A stretch of 64,000 bases of DNA from the NCBI GenBank assembly GCA_949987705.1, contig OX465281.1, positions 178,264,516 through 178,328,515 on the forward strand, written 5' to 3'. Source of the stretch: Thereva unica (Eukaryota; Arthropoda; Insecta; Diptera; Therevidae). The position numbers and the translations under genes were made by a program. Positions 9,914 through 21,720 of this stretch are shown in pieces; position 1 is the first letter of the stretch, and each line of letters begins with the position of its first letter. Below the pieces are notes generated by a model. That model made no database searches, was not told where the DNA came from, and saw only the letters and a list, made by a program, of their open reading frames with translations.

Positions 9914-11506
9914 CTATTACTCCCCGTAGCGTGAGCGTCGTGCTCGCCCTTACCCTTATCTCCTTTACTTAGGAGGCTTTCAGGGCTCTCATTGCAGTCC
10001 TTAGCAATATTTCCCCCCTCCCCGCATCTCCAGCATAGCTCCTTCATGTTCTGAGCGCTGGTGCATTTCCTAGCGATATGACCTATCCCAAAACATTTGA
10101 AGCACTTAATTGGTGCTGTTGTCTCCCGTATCCGGCAAACAACCCAGCCGATGCGAACCTTCCCCGCCTCAAGTGCCTTTTTTTGCGCTAGCGACCGGAA
10201 GGCTTATTATGGCCGTCTACGTACCTTATGCCTTCCTTACTCTAACGTCCTCTTCCTGCACCTCCGTCAGCTTCAGCTGCCCCCGCATACCTCCAGCTTA
10301 ACGGTAATCTCGTCCAGATCCCTGCACTTGATTAACACGCGGTTGGTACCTGCCCTAACCTCTACCGCCTCCCCGATTGACGTCTTGATCTTTTGCTTAA
10401 GATCTTCCGTCTTTCCCTCGCCAGCTGCCAGCTCCATTAGAAGATCGCCCTTTTGAGTTCTTCTAATGCGCATAACCCTATTCCCCAACTCCGTAAGGGA
10501 AGCATCCGTCCTGACTTTTCGTAGGATGTCCGCATACGACGTCCCACTAGTCGCTGTTATAATCAGCGCGTCAGGCCTTTCTTTTTTGTGGGACTTTCTG
10601 TCCTCCTTTTTCTTTTTCTTTCTTTTCCTCGCTTTTTTGTTCACCACTTTAGTCCAAGCGGAGCTCTTCTTTTCGGAGGACTCTTCTTCCATGGGGGTGC
10701 CCACCGTTATCTTAACGGCCCCTCGCTCTTCTTGGGGTTTTCTTTCTTTATTTCCCCTCTGTTTCTCTTTGGGGCGCTGTGTGAGGTTTGCACTTCCTCG
10801 TTGCTACCCCGTTGGCGTTTACGGGATTCCCCAGTTTTATCGGCAGTGTGTGGGTCTTTAGCTTCCCCAACCTTCCTTTTTACCGCGACTCTTACTTTAG
10901 GAGCTTCTGGCGTTGTTTGTGTCGCCATCTCCATCTTCTCCTTAACCATCTTTATGGCCTCCTCCTTTGCCTCTAAATAATCAGCCCTGAGGTCCTTTAT
11001 GTGTCCGTGGATCACATTTGATACATTGCTTCTAGATGCAATATAGTCCGACAGGGTCTTTATCGTTTCACCTAGCTTTGCTAGGCACCTTGGCAACGAC
11101 TCTTCTTTTTCGTTAGCGACTGCGCTAGTAGTAGCGTGGCCGCTATTTTCTCTTTTTTTTCTTCGGGACTTACCAGGTTTATCTTGAAAACCTCGCTCGG
11201 CTTACCACACGAGCTGGTGCTGCTTGACCGCACCTTGTCCTTGGTACGGTCCTCCGCGGGTCTTGTGGGCGGTGACCTCACCACTTTCGCGGATCTTCCA
11301 AATGTCAGTACCCTGTCCTGCTCCTTTGGCGCGATGAACTTGCCACTGACGACTGACCCCTGGCACTTACTGTTGCCAGTTTCCAGCCGTACGCCGGAGA
11401 CCGCGGCCTCCTCCGACGTTGGGGCATATATCCCTACCCCGACTTTTTTATCTTTAGTTGTGCTCATCATTTTTAATTTTTCGGGTGTTCTTTCAAGTCT
11501 ACCCAC
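9871..11506 (-). pseudogene. R1-clade LINE ORF1 (gag-like), broken frame
   Basis: The frame is split among at least three segments. The N-terminal part is 11506-11081 (MGRLERTPEKLKMMSTTKDK; the internal Met-Met is an alternative start). A helical middle is 11096-10707. A lysine-rich part is 10704-10273, with EKKSSAWTKVVNKKARKRKK and a GTSYADILRKVR region. Frame changes then lead to GKVRIGWVVCRIRE-like sequence and to CCHC zinc knuckles at about 10030-10110 (CFKCFGIGHIARKC, then CWRCGEGGNIAKDC). The stop at 9871-9873 overlaps the ORF2 start. The knuckles bind nucleic acid in this family. Shifts near 11090, 10705 and 10273 make the copy inactive. Confidence 0.8.
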
Positions 11507-11783
11507 CCGAGGAAAGACTGAGGAGGTAAGAATGAGGATGGGAAGTAAGGACTTTAGGATGGGAAGACAGGGTTATGAAGGAAGACGACTGTCTGCTACG
11601 TCTTTGAAACGCATTGCCCGGAGTGAACCAGCGTGATGGACAGGTCACGCATATACATTATAGTTAGGGCTATTAACTCTTTAGTGATTAATATGAGCTT
11701 ATTGTCTCCCTGAATTTTTTTGCAGTTTTGTAGTAAATGGCGGACTAATTTTGGCAATTTTGTTCCAATTGTATTGAAATTCA

Positions 11784-12001
11784 GGCTGTGTGCGAAACCG
11801 GGTAATTCCTTGCTAATTCTAGTACGTTTTCATTTAGTAAATTTTCGAGCTTGCTAATTCTTCTTCTTCTCTTGCTTAATATTTGAAATATTTGTGCAGG
11901 AGTTGCTACTGGTGTGGTTTCGCACAGTACTGGAATTAGACTGGGAAGCTTCCAAAAAATCTGGAAGTTTAGCAAGGAATTAGCCGGTTTCGCACACAGC
12001 C
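11784..12001. mobile_element. MITE (218 bp) with 32-bp inverted repeats, copy 1
   Basis: The ends ggctgtgtgcgaaaccgg and ccggtttcgcacacagcc are inverted and match for about 31 of 32 bases. It sits inside a 109-bp satellite monomer. Left flank gaaattca and right flank gtatcgg together equal an uninterrupted monomer, so no target duplication is visible. Confidence 0.85.
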
Positions 12002-13283
12002 GTATCGGAGGGTTTTAAGGGTTCCAAATGGCGGATTTGTGGACGAAATTTTAAAATTCAAAATGGCGGACGAGTTTTGGCAAATGTGTTCCGATTGTAC
12101 TGAAATTCAATATGGGGGGTTTTAAGGGTTCCAAATTACGGATTTGTGGTCAAAAAAGCGGAGCTCTTCTTTTCGGAGGACTCTTCTTCCATGGGGGTGC
12201 CCACCGTTATCTTAACGGCCCCTCGCTCTTCTTGGGGTTTTCTTTCTTTATTTCCCCTCTGTTTCTCTTTGGGGCGCTGTGTGAGGTTTGCACTTCCTCG
12301 TTGCTATCCCGTTGGCGTTTACGGGATTCCCCAGTTTTATCGGCAGTGTGTGGGTCTTTAGCTTCCCCAACCTTCCTTTTTACCGCGACTCTTACTTTAG
12401 GAGCTTCTGGCGTTGTTTGTGTCGCCATCTCCATCTTCTCCTTAACCATCTTTATGGCCTCCTCCTTTGCCTCTAAATAATCAGCCCTGAGGTCCTTTAT
12501 GTGTCCGTGGATCACATTTGATACATTGCTTCTAGATGCAATATAGTCCGACAGGGTCTTTATCGTTTCACCTAGCTTTGCTAGGCACCTTGGCAACGAC
12601 TCTTCTTTTTCGTTAGCGACTGCGCTAGTAGTAGCGTGGCCGCTATTTTCTCTTTTTTTTCTTCGGGACTTACCAGGTTTATCTTGAAAACCTCGCTCGG
12701 CTTACCACACGAGCTGGTGCTGCTTGACCGCACCTTGTCCTTGGTACGGTCCTCCGCGGGTCTTGTGGGCGGTGACCTCACCACTTTCGCGGATCTTCCA
12801 AATGTCAGTACCCTGTCCTGCTCCTTTGGCGCGATGAACTTGCCACTGACGACTGACCCCTGGCACTTACTGTTGCCAGTTTCCAGCCGTACGCCGGAGA
12901 CCGCGGCCTCCTCCGACGTTGGGGCATATATCCCTACCCCGACTTTTTTATCTTTAGTTGTGCTCATCATTTTTAATTTTTCGGGTGTTCTTTCAAGTCT
13001 ACCCACCCGAGGAAAGACTGAGGAGGTAAGAATGAGGATGGGAAGTAAGGACTTTAGGATGGGAAGACAGGGTTATGAAGGAAGACGACTGTCTGCTACG
13101 TCTTTGAAACGCATTGCCCGGAGTGAACCAGCGTGATGGACAGGTCACGCATATACATTATAGTTAGGGCTATTAACTCTTTAGTGATTAATATGAGCTT
13201 ATTGTCTCCCTGAATTTTTTTGCAGTTTTGTAGTAAATGGCGGACTAATTTTGGCAATTTTGTTCCAATTGTATTGAAATTCA

Positions 13284-13505
13284 GGCTGTGTGCGAAACCG
13301 GGTAATTCCTTGCTAATTCTAGTACGTTTTCATTTAGTAAATTTTCGAGCTTGCTTATTCTTCTTCTTCTCTTGCTTAATATTTGAAATATTTGTGCAGG
13401 AGTTGCTACTGGTGTGGTTTCGCACAGTACTGGAATTAGACTGGGAAGCTTCCAAAAAATCTGGAAGTTTAGCAAGGAATTAGTCGGTTTCGCACGCACA
13501 CAGCC
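13284..13505. mobile_element. Same MITE, copy 2 from the tandem duplication
   Basis: It is identical in structure to the copy at 11784-12001, with an extra cgca in the right terminus. It shares flanks with the first copy, so it was duplicated, not transposed. Confidence 0.85.
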
Positions 13506-14509
13506 GTATCGGAGGGTTTTAAGGGTTCCAAATGGCGGATTTGTGGACGAAATTTTAAAATTCAAAATGGCGGACGAGTTTTGGCAAATGTGTTCCGATT
13601 GTACTGAAATTCAGTATGGGGGGTTTTAAGGGTTCCAAATTACGGATTTGTGGTCAAAATTTTAAAATTCAAAATGGCGGAGAAGTTTTGGCACATGTGT
13701 TCCGATTGTACTGAAATTCAGTATCGGGGGGTTTGAAGGGTTCCAAATGACGGATTTGTGGTCGAAATTTTAAAATTCAAAATGGCGGAGAAGTTTTGGC
13801 AAATGTGTTCCGATTGTACTGAAATTCAGTATCGGGGGGTTTTAAGGATTCCAAATGGGGGATTTGTGGTCGAAATTTTAAAATTCAAAATGGCGGACGA
13901 GTTTTGGCAAATGTGTTCCGATTGTACTTAAATTAAGTATGGGGGGGTTTTAAGGGTTCCAAATGACGGATTTGTGGTCAAAAATTTAAAATTAAAAATG
14001 GCGGACGAGTTTTGGCACATGTGTTCCGGTTGTACTGAAATTCAGTATCGGGGGGTTTGAAGGGTTCCAAATGACGGATTTGTGGTCGAAATTTTAAAAT
14101 TCAAAATGGCGGAGAAGTTTTGACAAATGTGTTCCGATTGTACTGAAATTCAGAATCGGGGGTTTTAAGGGTTCCAAATGACGGATTTGTGGTCGAAATT
14201 TTAAAATTCAAAATGGCGGACGAGTTTTGGCAAATGTGTTCCGATTGTACTGAAATTCAGTATAAGGGGGGGGGGGTTTGAAGGGTTCCAAATGACGGAT
14301 TTGTGGTCAAAATTGTAAAATTCAAAATGGCGGGCGAGTTTTGGCAAATGTGTTCCGATTGTACTGAAATTCAGTATCGGGGGGTTTTAAGGGTTCCAAA
14401 TGGGGGATTTGTGGTCGAAATTTTAAAATCCAAAATGGCGGAGAAGTTTTGGCAAATGTGTTCCGATTGTACTGAAATTCAGAATCGGGGTGTTTGAAGG
14501 GTTCCACCC
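13506..14509. repeat. 109-bp satellite array, about 9 monomers
   Basis: The monomer reads gggttccaaatgacgg, then tttgtggtcgaaattttaaa, attcaaaatggcgga, gttttggcaaatgtgttccg and attgtactgaaattcag, ending in a G-run. Units begin near 13519, 13628, 13737, 13846, 13954, 14061, 14168, 14283 and 14391. Partial monomers flank the LINE at about 11720-11783, 12002-12157 and 13220-13283, so the R1-clade LINE and the MITE both lie within this satellite. Confidence 0.95.
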
Positions 14510-14631
14510 CCTGCAATTCCAACCCACCCACCCTTCCGCCAACCTTCCCCGCACCCAGCCAACAAATGCCAAATTTTTAATATTTCAACACTATCAATTC
14601 ACCGATATCCACTCAAGTTTTTTCTTTGATA
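14510..14631. other. C-rich spacer, no gene
   Basis: Contains ccaacccacccacccttccg and then AT-rich sequence. No coding or structural signal was recognised. Confidence 0.5.
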
Positions 14632-15036
14632 TTAAATCAAGTTACACTTTTTGAGCGTGACTTCATATTTGTGACTATTTAAACTTTGGCAATTGAAAGT
14701 CATTATTGAAATGCCATTTCTATTACTAATGAAACCTAAGACACTTTGAGCTATCGTCTGAACACTATTTAAAGACAGTCTTTTGAATTCTTGCAACAAA
14801 GATGCGGTCGATGCAGCTTGCCTTCGACTATGATAAAACTTGAATGTAGAATTATCGTTTTTTGTCGTGATATACAATTTTTCAATATTAGTCACCCGAG
14901 AGAGCGCAACATAAACGAGTTCCTGAGAATGTGCTTTACTATACTCATATACTATTTCGTCAAAAGTTCCACCTTGCGACTTATGTATAGTTAGAGCAAG
15001 AGCTGAAGTTAATGGAAAATGTTTACGTCAGACTAT
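14632..15036 (-). pseudogene. Helitron/Helentron helicase C terminus plus start of APE endonuclease
   Basis: On the minus strand the reading begins RKHFPLTSALALTIHKSQGG, which holds the Pif1-family TIHKSQG motif. It continues through EIVYEYSKAHSQELVYVALSR (motif VI region, YVALSRVT). A linker follows, and then ISIMTFNCQSLNSHK, the first motif of the APE-type endonuclease appended to Helentron proteins. The frame stops at 14632. Helicase motifs upstream of motif V are missing: the join at about 15036 is directly to 118-bp satellite. The endonuclease is cut after its first strand. It is a relic, but one that identifies the Helentron group. Confidence 0.8.
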
Positions 15037-17637
15037 ACAGCTTCAGCGGTTTGGGTTAGCCCCATTTTACCCCCTTAGGGAATGAATTTCGAAAAATCGC
15101 TTCTTAGTGGATGTGTAAGTCATTAAAGAGATGCACTGTCAAAATTTCAGCCCTATAGCTCCAGGTGTTTGGGTAAACCCGATTTCACCCCCTTAGGGAA
15201 TGAATTTCGAAAAATCGTTTTTTAGTGGATGTCCATGACATTATAGGGACGCACTGTCAAAATTTCAGCCCTATAGCTCCTGCGGTTTGGGTAAACCCCA
15301 AATCGAAAAATCGCTTTATAGTGGATGTCCATGCCATTATAGGGATGCACTGTCAAAATTTCAGCCCTGTAGCTTTAGCGGTTTGGATAAACCTCATTTC
15401 ACCCTCTTAGGGGATGAATTTCGTAAAATCGCTTTTTAGTGGATGTCCACGCCATTATAGGGATGCACTGTCCAAATTTCAGCCCTATAGCTTTAGCGGT
15501 TTGGGTAAACCCCATTTCACCCCCTTAGGGAATGAATTTCGAAAAATCACTTTTTAGTGGATGTCCATGCCATTATAGGGATGCACTGTCAAAATTTCAG
15601 CCCTATAGCTTTAGCGGTTTGGGTAAACCCCATTTCACCCCCTTAGGAGATGAATTTCGAAAAATCACTTTTTAGTGGATGTCCATGCCATTATAGGGAT
15701 GCACTGTCAAAATTTCAGCCCTATAGCTTTAGCGGTTTGGATAAACCTCATTTCACCCTCTTAGGGGATGAATTTCGTAAAATCGCTTTTTAGTGGATGT
15801 CCACGCCATTATAGGGATGCACTGTCCAAATTTCAGCCCTATAGCTTTAGCGGTTTGGGTAAACCCCATTTCACCCCCTTAGGAGATGAATTTCGAAAAA
15901 TCACTTTTTAGTGGATGTCCATGCCATTATAGGGATGCACTGTCAAAATTTCAGCCCTATAGCTTTAGCGGTTTGGATAAACCCCATTTCATCCCCTTAG
16001 GGGATGAATTTCGAAAAATCGCTTTATAGTGGATGTCCATGTCATTATAGGGATGCACTGTCAAAATTTCATCCCTATAGCTTTAGCGGTTTGGGTAAAC
16101 CCCATTTCACCCCCTTAGGAGATGAATTTCGAAAAATCACCTTTTAGTGGATGTCCATGCCATTATAGGGATGCACTGTCAAAATTTCAGCCCTATAGCT
16201 TTAGCGGTTTTGATAAACCCCATTTCATCCCCTTAGGGGATGAATTTCGAAAAATCGCTTTTAGTGGATGTCCATGCCATTATAGGGATGCACTGTCAAA
16301 ATTTAAGCCCTATAGCTTTAGCGGTTTGGGTAAACCCCATTTCACCCCCTTAGGAGATGAATTTCGAAAAATCACTTTTTAGTGGATGTCCATGCCATTA
16401 TAGGGATGCACTGTCAAAATTTCAGCCCTATAGCTTTAGCGGTTTGGATAAACCCCATTTAATCCCCTTAGGGGATGAATTTCGAAAAATCGCTTTATAG
16501 TGGATGTCCATGCCATTATAGGGATGCACTGTCAAAATTTCAGCCCTATAGCTTTAGCGGTTTGGGTAAACCCCATTTCACCCCCTTAGGAGATGAATTT
16601 CGAAAAATCGCTTTTAGTGGATGTCCATGCCATTATAGGGATGCACTGTCAAAATGTCAGCCCTATAGCTTTAGCGGTTTGGATAAACCTCATTTCACCC
16701 CTTAGGGGATGAATTTCAAAAATTCGCTTTTTAGTGGATGCCCACGCCATTATAGGGATGCACTGTCAAAATTTCATCCCTATAGCTTTAGCGGTTTGGG
16801 TAAACCCCATTTCACCCCCTTAGGAGATGAATTTCGAAAAATCACCTTTTAGTGGATGTCCATACCATTATAGGGATGCACTGTCAAAATTTCAGCCCTA
16901 TAGCTTTAGCGGTTTGGATAAACCCCATTTCATCCCCCTAGGGGATGAATTTCGAAAAATCGCTTTATAGTGGATGTCCATGCCATTATAGGGATGCACT
17001 GTCAAAATTTCAGCCCTATAGCTTTAGCGGTTTGGATAAGCCCCATTTCATCCCCTTAGGGGATGAATTTCGAAAAATCGCTTTATAGTGGATGTCCATG
17101 CCATTATAGGGATGCACTGTCAAAATTTAAGCCCTATAGCTTTAGCGGTTTGGGTAAACCCCATTTCACCCCCTTAGGAGATGAATTTCGAAAAATCACT
17201 TTTTAGTGGATGTCCATGCCATTTTAGGGATGCACTGTCAAAATTTCAGCCCTATAGCTTTAGCGGTTTGGATAAACCCCATTTCATCCCCTTAGGGGAT
17301 GAATTTCGAAAAATCGCTTTATAGTGGATGTCCATGTCATTATAGGGATGCACTGTCAAAATTTCAGCCCTATAGCTTTGGCGGTTTAGGTAAACCCCAT
17401 TTCACCCCCTTAGGAGATGAATTTCGAAAAATCACTTTTTAGTGGATGTCCATGCCATTATAGGGATGCACTGTCAAAATTTCAGCCCTATAGCTTTAGC
17501 GGTTTGGGTAAACCCCATTTCACCCCCTTAGGAGATGAATTTCGAAAAATCACTTTTTAGTGGATGTCCATGCCATTATAGGGATGCACTGTCAAAATTT
17601 CAGCCCTATAGCTTTAGCGGTTTGTGTAAACCCCATT
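15037..17637 (-). repeat. 118-bp satellite array, about 22 monomers, with dimeric higher order
   Basis: The monomers are the reverse complement of those at 1-945. From about 15,600 on, two variants tend to alternate. One has gtttgggtaaac, caccccctta ggagatgaa and atcacttttta. The other has gtttggataaac, catcccctta ggggatgaa and atcgctttata. This gives a 236-bp higher-order unit over much of the array. The array abuts the Helentron helicase fragment at 15036. Confidence 0.95.
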
Positions 17638-17683
17638 CAATGACGCACCGTGTTAGGTTTTTTCGTTACCGAATTTCTCGATT

Positions 17684-18100
17684 CGGTCACCGCCACTGAC
17701 ATATAATAATGGACTGCTCATCAGCAATTATTCCCATTCAAACCGATAGCACCAAAAATTTATAGTCGACTCGCTCATCCATAAGCCCCCAAACTGACAG
17801 AAGCACTCAGAAGAACAGGAAAAACAGGCGTTAAGAACTTAAATCATAACACATAAAATTTGGAAATTAATGAAAAAAAGGCATTTTAAAAGGTGAAAAA
17901 GTGAAAATAGTGTTTATTAATTTTTTTAAACAAAATATTTGTGTTGTTTTAATGTTTTAAGTACGTATTTAAAAAAATGTAAATTTCAAAAGTGATTCCG
18001 GTGTTTACATGGAGTGAAAAAAGGTTTGTAGCCTATGGAACAAATTGGTGCCATGAAAAATTCCTCATGAGCAGTCCATTCTATATGTCAGTGGTCACCG
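17684..18100. mobile_element. MITE with imperfect inverted repeats
   Basis: The left end cggtcaccgccactgacata followed by atggactgctcat is mirrored by atgagcagtccat and tatatgtcagtggtcaccg on the right. A related segment lies inside the hAT-type MITE at 1768-1803. No target duplication was identified. Confidence 0.65.
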
Positions 18101-18120
18101 CGCTCAAAGTCTGCGATAAA

Positions 18121-18595
18121 AGCTATGCACATTGATTATAGAGTAAGTAGATATGGACAAACATCTTTCAGGTTGTCTTGTTAGATGGCGATAGTTACAC
18201 TGAATTAAGTTTTAGGGCTGCGAATTTCTGTTGTAAACCTCTAAAATTAAGGGGAATGGGTTTACAACATTAGTTTAATAATATTAATTTTTTATTAGTG
18301 CATAATAATCATAAAATAGACAATTTTTTTAATTTTGCTATTTTTTAGTAAAACATAAAAAAGCGGGTTTGCGCCTGAATTTAAAAAAGCATTTCAAAGC
18401 CCTTGACGCATGTTGGAAGAAAAACCAAAAGTTTCGGATCTAAAAATAGATTCCTGTGCGGGCATTCCTTTTGTTTTGTTTTGGAAGGTGGTGGGTGGGC
18501 TGAAACTACGATGATTTCTTGGCCGGTGGCTGAAATTTATGAATGAAGAAATTAATGAATGGGAAGAGAGATTTAATGGGAAATTTAGCATCGTG
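18121..18595 (+). repeat. Dispersed repeat, copy A
   Basis: It begins gctatgcacattgattatag, then agtaagtagatatggac. It later has ggctgcgaatttc, gatctaaaaatagattcctg, gatgatttcttgg and atgaatgggaagagag. The reverse complement of 22785-23131 shows the same blocks in the same order with many substitutions. No open reading frame is conserved between them. Confidence 0.75.
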
Positions 18596-21500
18596 TTTTT
18601 TTTTATTTTGAGAAAAATTAAATAAGTTTGTTTTTAACAAAATTCTAGTTTTTTTTTATTGATTTTATTATTGCTTTTAGAGCAAATTGAGCAAACTATT
18701 TGAAAATGTGAATATATGTATACATATTTGCGTGCAATAATAGAAAACAATAAAAAACTTTCGTTTAAAACCCTACTTCATATTTCTCAAGAGTGGTAGT
18801 CGCCAATGAAAAAAGAAAAGTTCCGATTTTGAAAGATTTTTTAAAATGTTTGTTTTAAGGGTAATTGTTTACTTTATCAGACGCAAAAGTTCGCGCAATA
18901 CTCCAAAAATGCGGTGAGTTTTTGGTGGGAGAATTAAACTGCTAAATTACTTTTACAAAATTTTAACCCTGAATAACCAACCGGTGACCAACGGCTAATT
19001 CCAAAAGCAACATGCTCTGGTCAACCCCTTACAAAGCCTACCTCCTGCGGGGGTGCGGTGATAAAGTAAATAATTATCTAAAATTCTAAGAATTTTATAT
19101 ATATGTACATGTATATGAATATCCCACTCCACCACCCGTTCATTTAATTATGGTAGCTTCAATAAAACTACCCTTTTGCTTACTTCTGATAGTATCAAAT
19201 TTTAAAAATTAATGAAAATAATCCAATTGGAAATAAAAATAATTTAAATTATTAAGAACAAACCAGTCTGGATTCATTATTCAACTGGAAGCCTGCCATG
19301 AAAACCTATAATTAGTGGCGGGTCCGTCGACACAAAAACTCAGTTGTTGCAAACAAGTTGGAATTCTTGATGTTCAGGTTGCAACGAGAGCCAAACTTCA
19401 AACATATTGTGTAGCTATAAGAATGATGAGGGCTCACATGCTCTTGCTTGGGACGACCAGCTTTTTTAGTATGTATAAATTAACCGTTAATTTAAAGGCC
19501 TTCGTGATATTCAATATTCATCTTACTAGGTAGCTGGGCATGTGAGCCTTATAGCTAGCTATTCATAAGATTTCCCATTGAGTTTTATCTGTGAAACAAA
19601 GGAAAGCTGCTGGAAATGTGCGCAAAAACATTCCGTCGACATTGTCCGCACAAGGATTCCGCCGGCCATTTCATTCAAACATCAAAGTAACACGGGCAAA
19701 ACCCTCTTTCGTGTAGACCCACCATTAAACACTAAATGCACATCAGCCAGTTTCTTAACAAGTTCTTTAATACATATCTACAATATTTTCATTCAGTTTT
19801 ACTATTTTTTTTTTTGGTTCAAAGGTGAATTTTTTATTAAATGCTGGTCATTTTCTTAAAAGTTGTAGCTTTAAAAATTATTGAGTTGATTGAGTGGATA
19901 GAAAAGCCGCCTCTTTTTAAAACTGCATACATTTTTCCAGAAACTTGAGCGCAGAGTTATGCGTGCAAATTCCTTTGCACAGGTGGAAAATTCGACGCTT
20001 TCTGTAAAACTGTAAAATTAACGCACATCTCAGTACTAAAGAACTGGTTTGAGAGCTTTATTTCAGGCCATTCAATTAAGGTAGTACGGGATGGCGTCGA
20101 ATCTCGACCGGCGTTTTCCGAGAGTCGACTTTCTCACCTGATTTCTTTCTAATATAACCCAGTTCATACTTTAGGCAATGACACAATGCGTTACTCCTAC
20201 GCCTTCGTCAATATAAGACAAGAACGGGCAAGACCTTGTCTAATAGAGTGTGAGCTCTCTTCCCTCGAAAAAATTGTACCATCCTTCCCTTTATCTCAGT
20301 GGCAAAAAGAATCTAATAGCTGACTCATCTCTTAACATCTTAAGATACAAATCCACCAAAGCAAACAAACATTTGCTCGCCGGCAAAATGACGTCACGAA
20401 GAAAGTGCATATCGCAGCTATGCACATTTGGAACATCATCTTTTTACGTCATTATCACGTCAAGAGAAAATGCCTTTCGTGGACTCGTACTTTTAGACGT
20501 AATTTAATCTTCAGTGGCATTCCGTATTACAATATTGTTAAATCCGATTAGAAGACGAAGCAGCTTGCAAGTAAAAATTTACCAATATTGTTAAATTTTC
20601 ATGTAAAATAAATGTCAATATTGTATAATATAAAATACGGTTTCGGCAGTTTCGAAAAAAAAATAACAATATTGCAATAGAAAATAAGGCCCCAGATCTG
20701 CGATGGAGTAATCACATATTCCAAATCGCCAAACAAGCTTATCAATGCAATGCTTATCAATTATCAGATTCCTGAAGAGATGCAAGTTCCTCCTTCAGCA
20801 GGCGGCCCTCTACAATCTACAAGTCCTACATTCCGCCTTATATGGAATTGTATTGAACATAACTCGTATATCTGGGCAGAAGTTATGTTCCCATGGCCAC
20901 AACCCATACGACACATGACCCCAACCAAAAGTTCACGAGCCTTACGGCACAAGCCACCATCAATGACCTCGATACTTCGGGAGCATCCGGCTACCTAGAT
21001 ATTTAGTTTGCAATATTGTAACATTATTAATATTATTATTCTTTCGTCTTTGGAAAAAATAAATTAACATAACTTCAGCCTCGGATTAATCTTTATCAAA
21101 ATGCCTCTGGTTGTAATTACAATAATTGGTTTAATAGTCCTCTCAATTTATTTAACTCGTTATAAATCCCTAGTTTTTGTTGTAATAAAATACTATATAT
21201 TTAATTGTTTTTGACGGTTGCGTGACGCGAACCTGTATTGCAGGTGCCCAAAAACTAGCTTGCCTTGGCTGGAGAAGGTGCAAAACGAAGAAGGTGCATT
21301 GGCGATAGCACCCTTTTGCTCCTCTAGAGACCCTTCAAGCCACGGTAGTATTTGCAGCCCTCGCTAATTTTTACCGCTTTTACCTACATGCACCTTTTTT
21401 CCCAAGACAGCCAACTCGGCCTATCGCAGGCCCACTACATATACCTCCCCTTCGTTAATAAATAGAACAAACAGCCGGTGTTGTTGAAACCATATAACAC

Positions 21501-21720
21501 CTCACAGATCAAACGCAAGGTTCATTGACATCTACGTATAAAAGGTTCACCATGCCACATAAATAGAAATTATTTATATATCTCAATAGTAGTACAATTA
21601 TCCGTAAAAATTACTAATTTCTACGAATTCTATTTGTCATTCAAAACTCATTTAAAAAAATGGAATAATCCCTGAAAACCCATTTCAATTTTTTCAACAT
21701 AATAAAAAACCCTTGATGCC
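18596..21720. other. No gene recognised
   Basis: AT-rich sequence. The longest open frames (72-93 codons) show no family resemblance. A short inverted pair, agggctcacatgctc at 19428 and gggcatgtgagcc at 19536, and a cluster of caatattg words at 20530-20670 are the only structures noticed. Confidence 0.6.

Larger units (their letters stand above)
6812..11690 (-). mobile_element. R1-clade LINE, nearly full length, frameshifted
   Basis: On the minus strand the element has a 5' UTR (about 11507-11690) and ORF1 (11506-9871). ORF2 starts at 9913, overlapping ORF1 by about 43 bases, and runs to about 6890. A 3' region with cccgcgatgtaatgcttatt and cccgcgggggtgg follows, ending near a T-run at 6812. 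Overlapping ORFs, APE endonuclease, RT and a C-terminal CCHC are the R1 layout. The 5' limit is uncertain because the flank merges with 109-bp satellite. The 5' third is present twice owing to the duplication at 10658-13661. Confidence 0.85.
10658..13661. repeat. Tandem 1.5-kb duplication of LINE 5' third, flank, MITE and satellite
   Basis: 10658-12157 and 12158-13661 are almost identical at a 1,500-base offset. I saw only a few differences: C/T at 10807 versus 12307, A/T in the gcta/gctt near 11857 versus 13357, C/T in tagccgg/tagtcgg, a 4-bp cgca gain near 13493, and A/G in caatatgg/cagtatgg. The left breakpoint is inside LINE ORF1 (aagcggagctc) and the right one inside a 109-bp satellite monomer (ttgtggtcaaaa). 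The join has only A-rich microhomology. The two encoded 129-residue ORF1 middle segments differ by one residue (G/D). Confidence 0.95.

Noticed and set aside
16122..16705. Repeating 76-86-codon frames with a CHYRDALSKFQPYSFSG pattern
   Set aside because: Chance translations of the 118-bp satellite: they break whenever a monomer has an indel.
15037..17637. CRISPR-like array
   Set aside because: Units are contiguous 118-bp monomers with no unique spacers, in a eukaryotic genome. It is a satellite.
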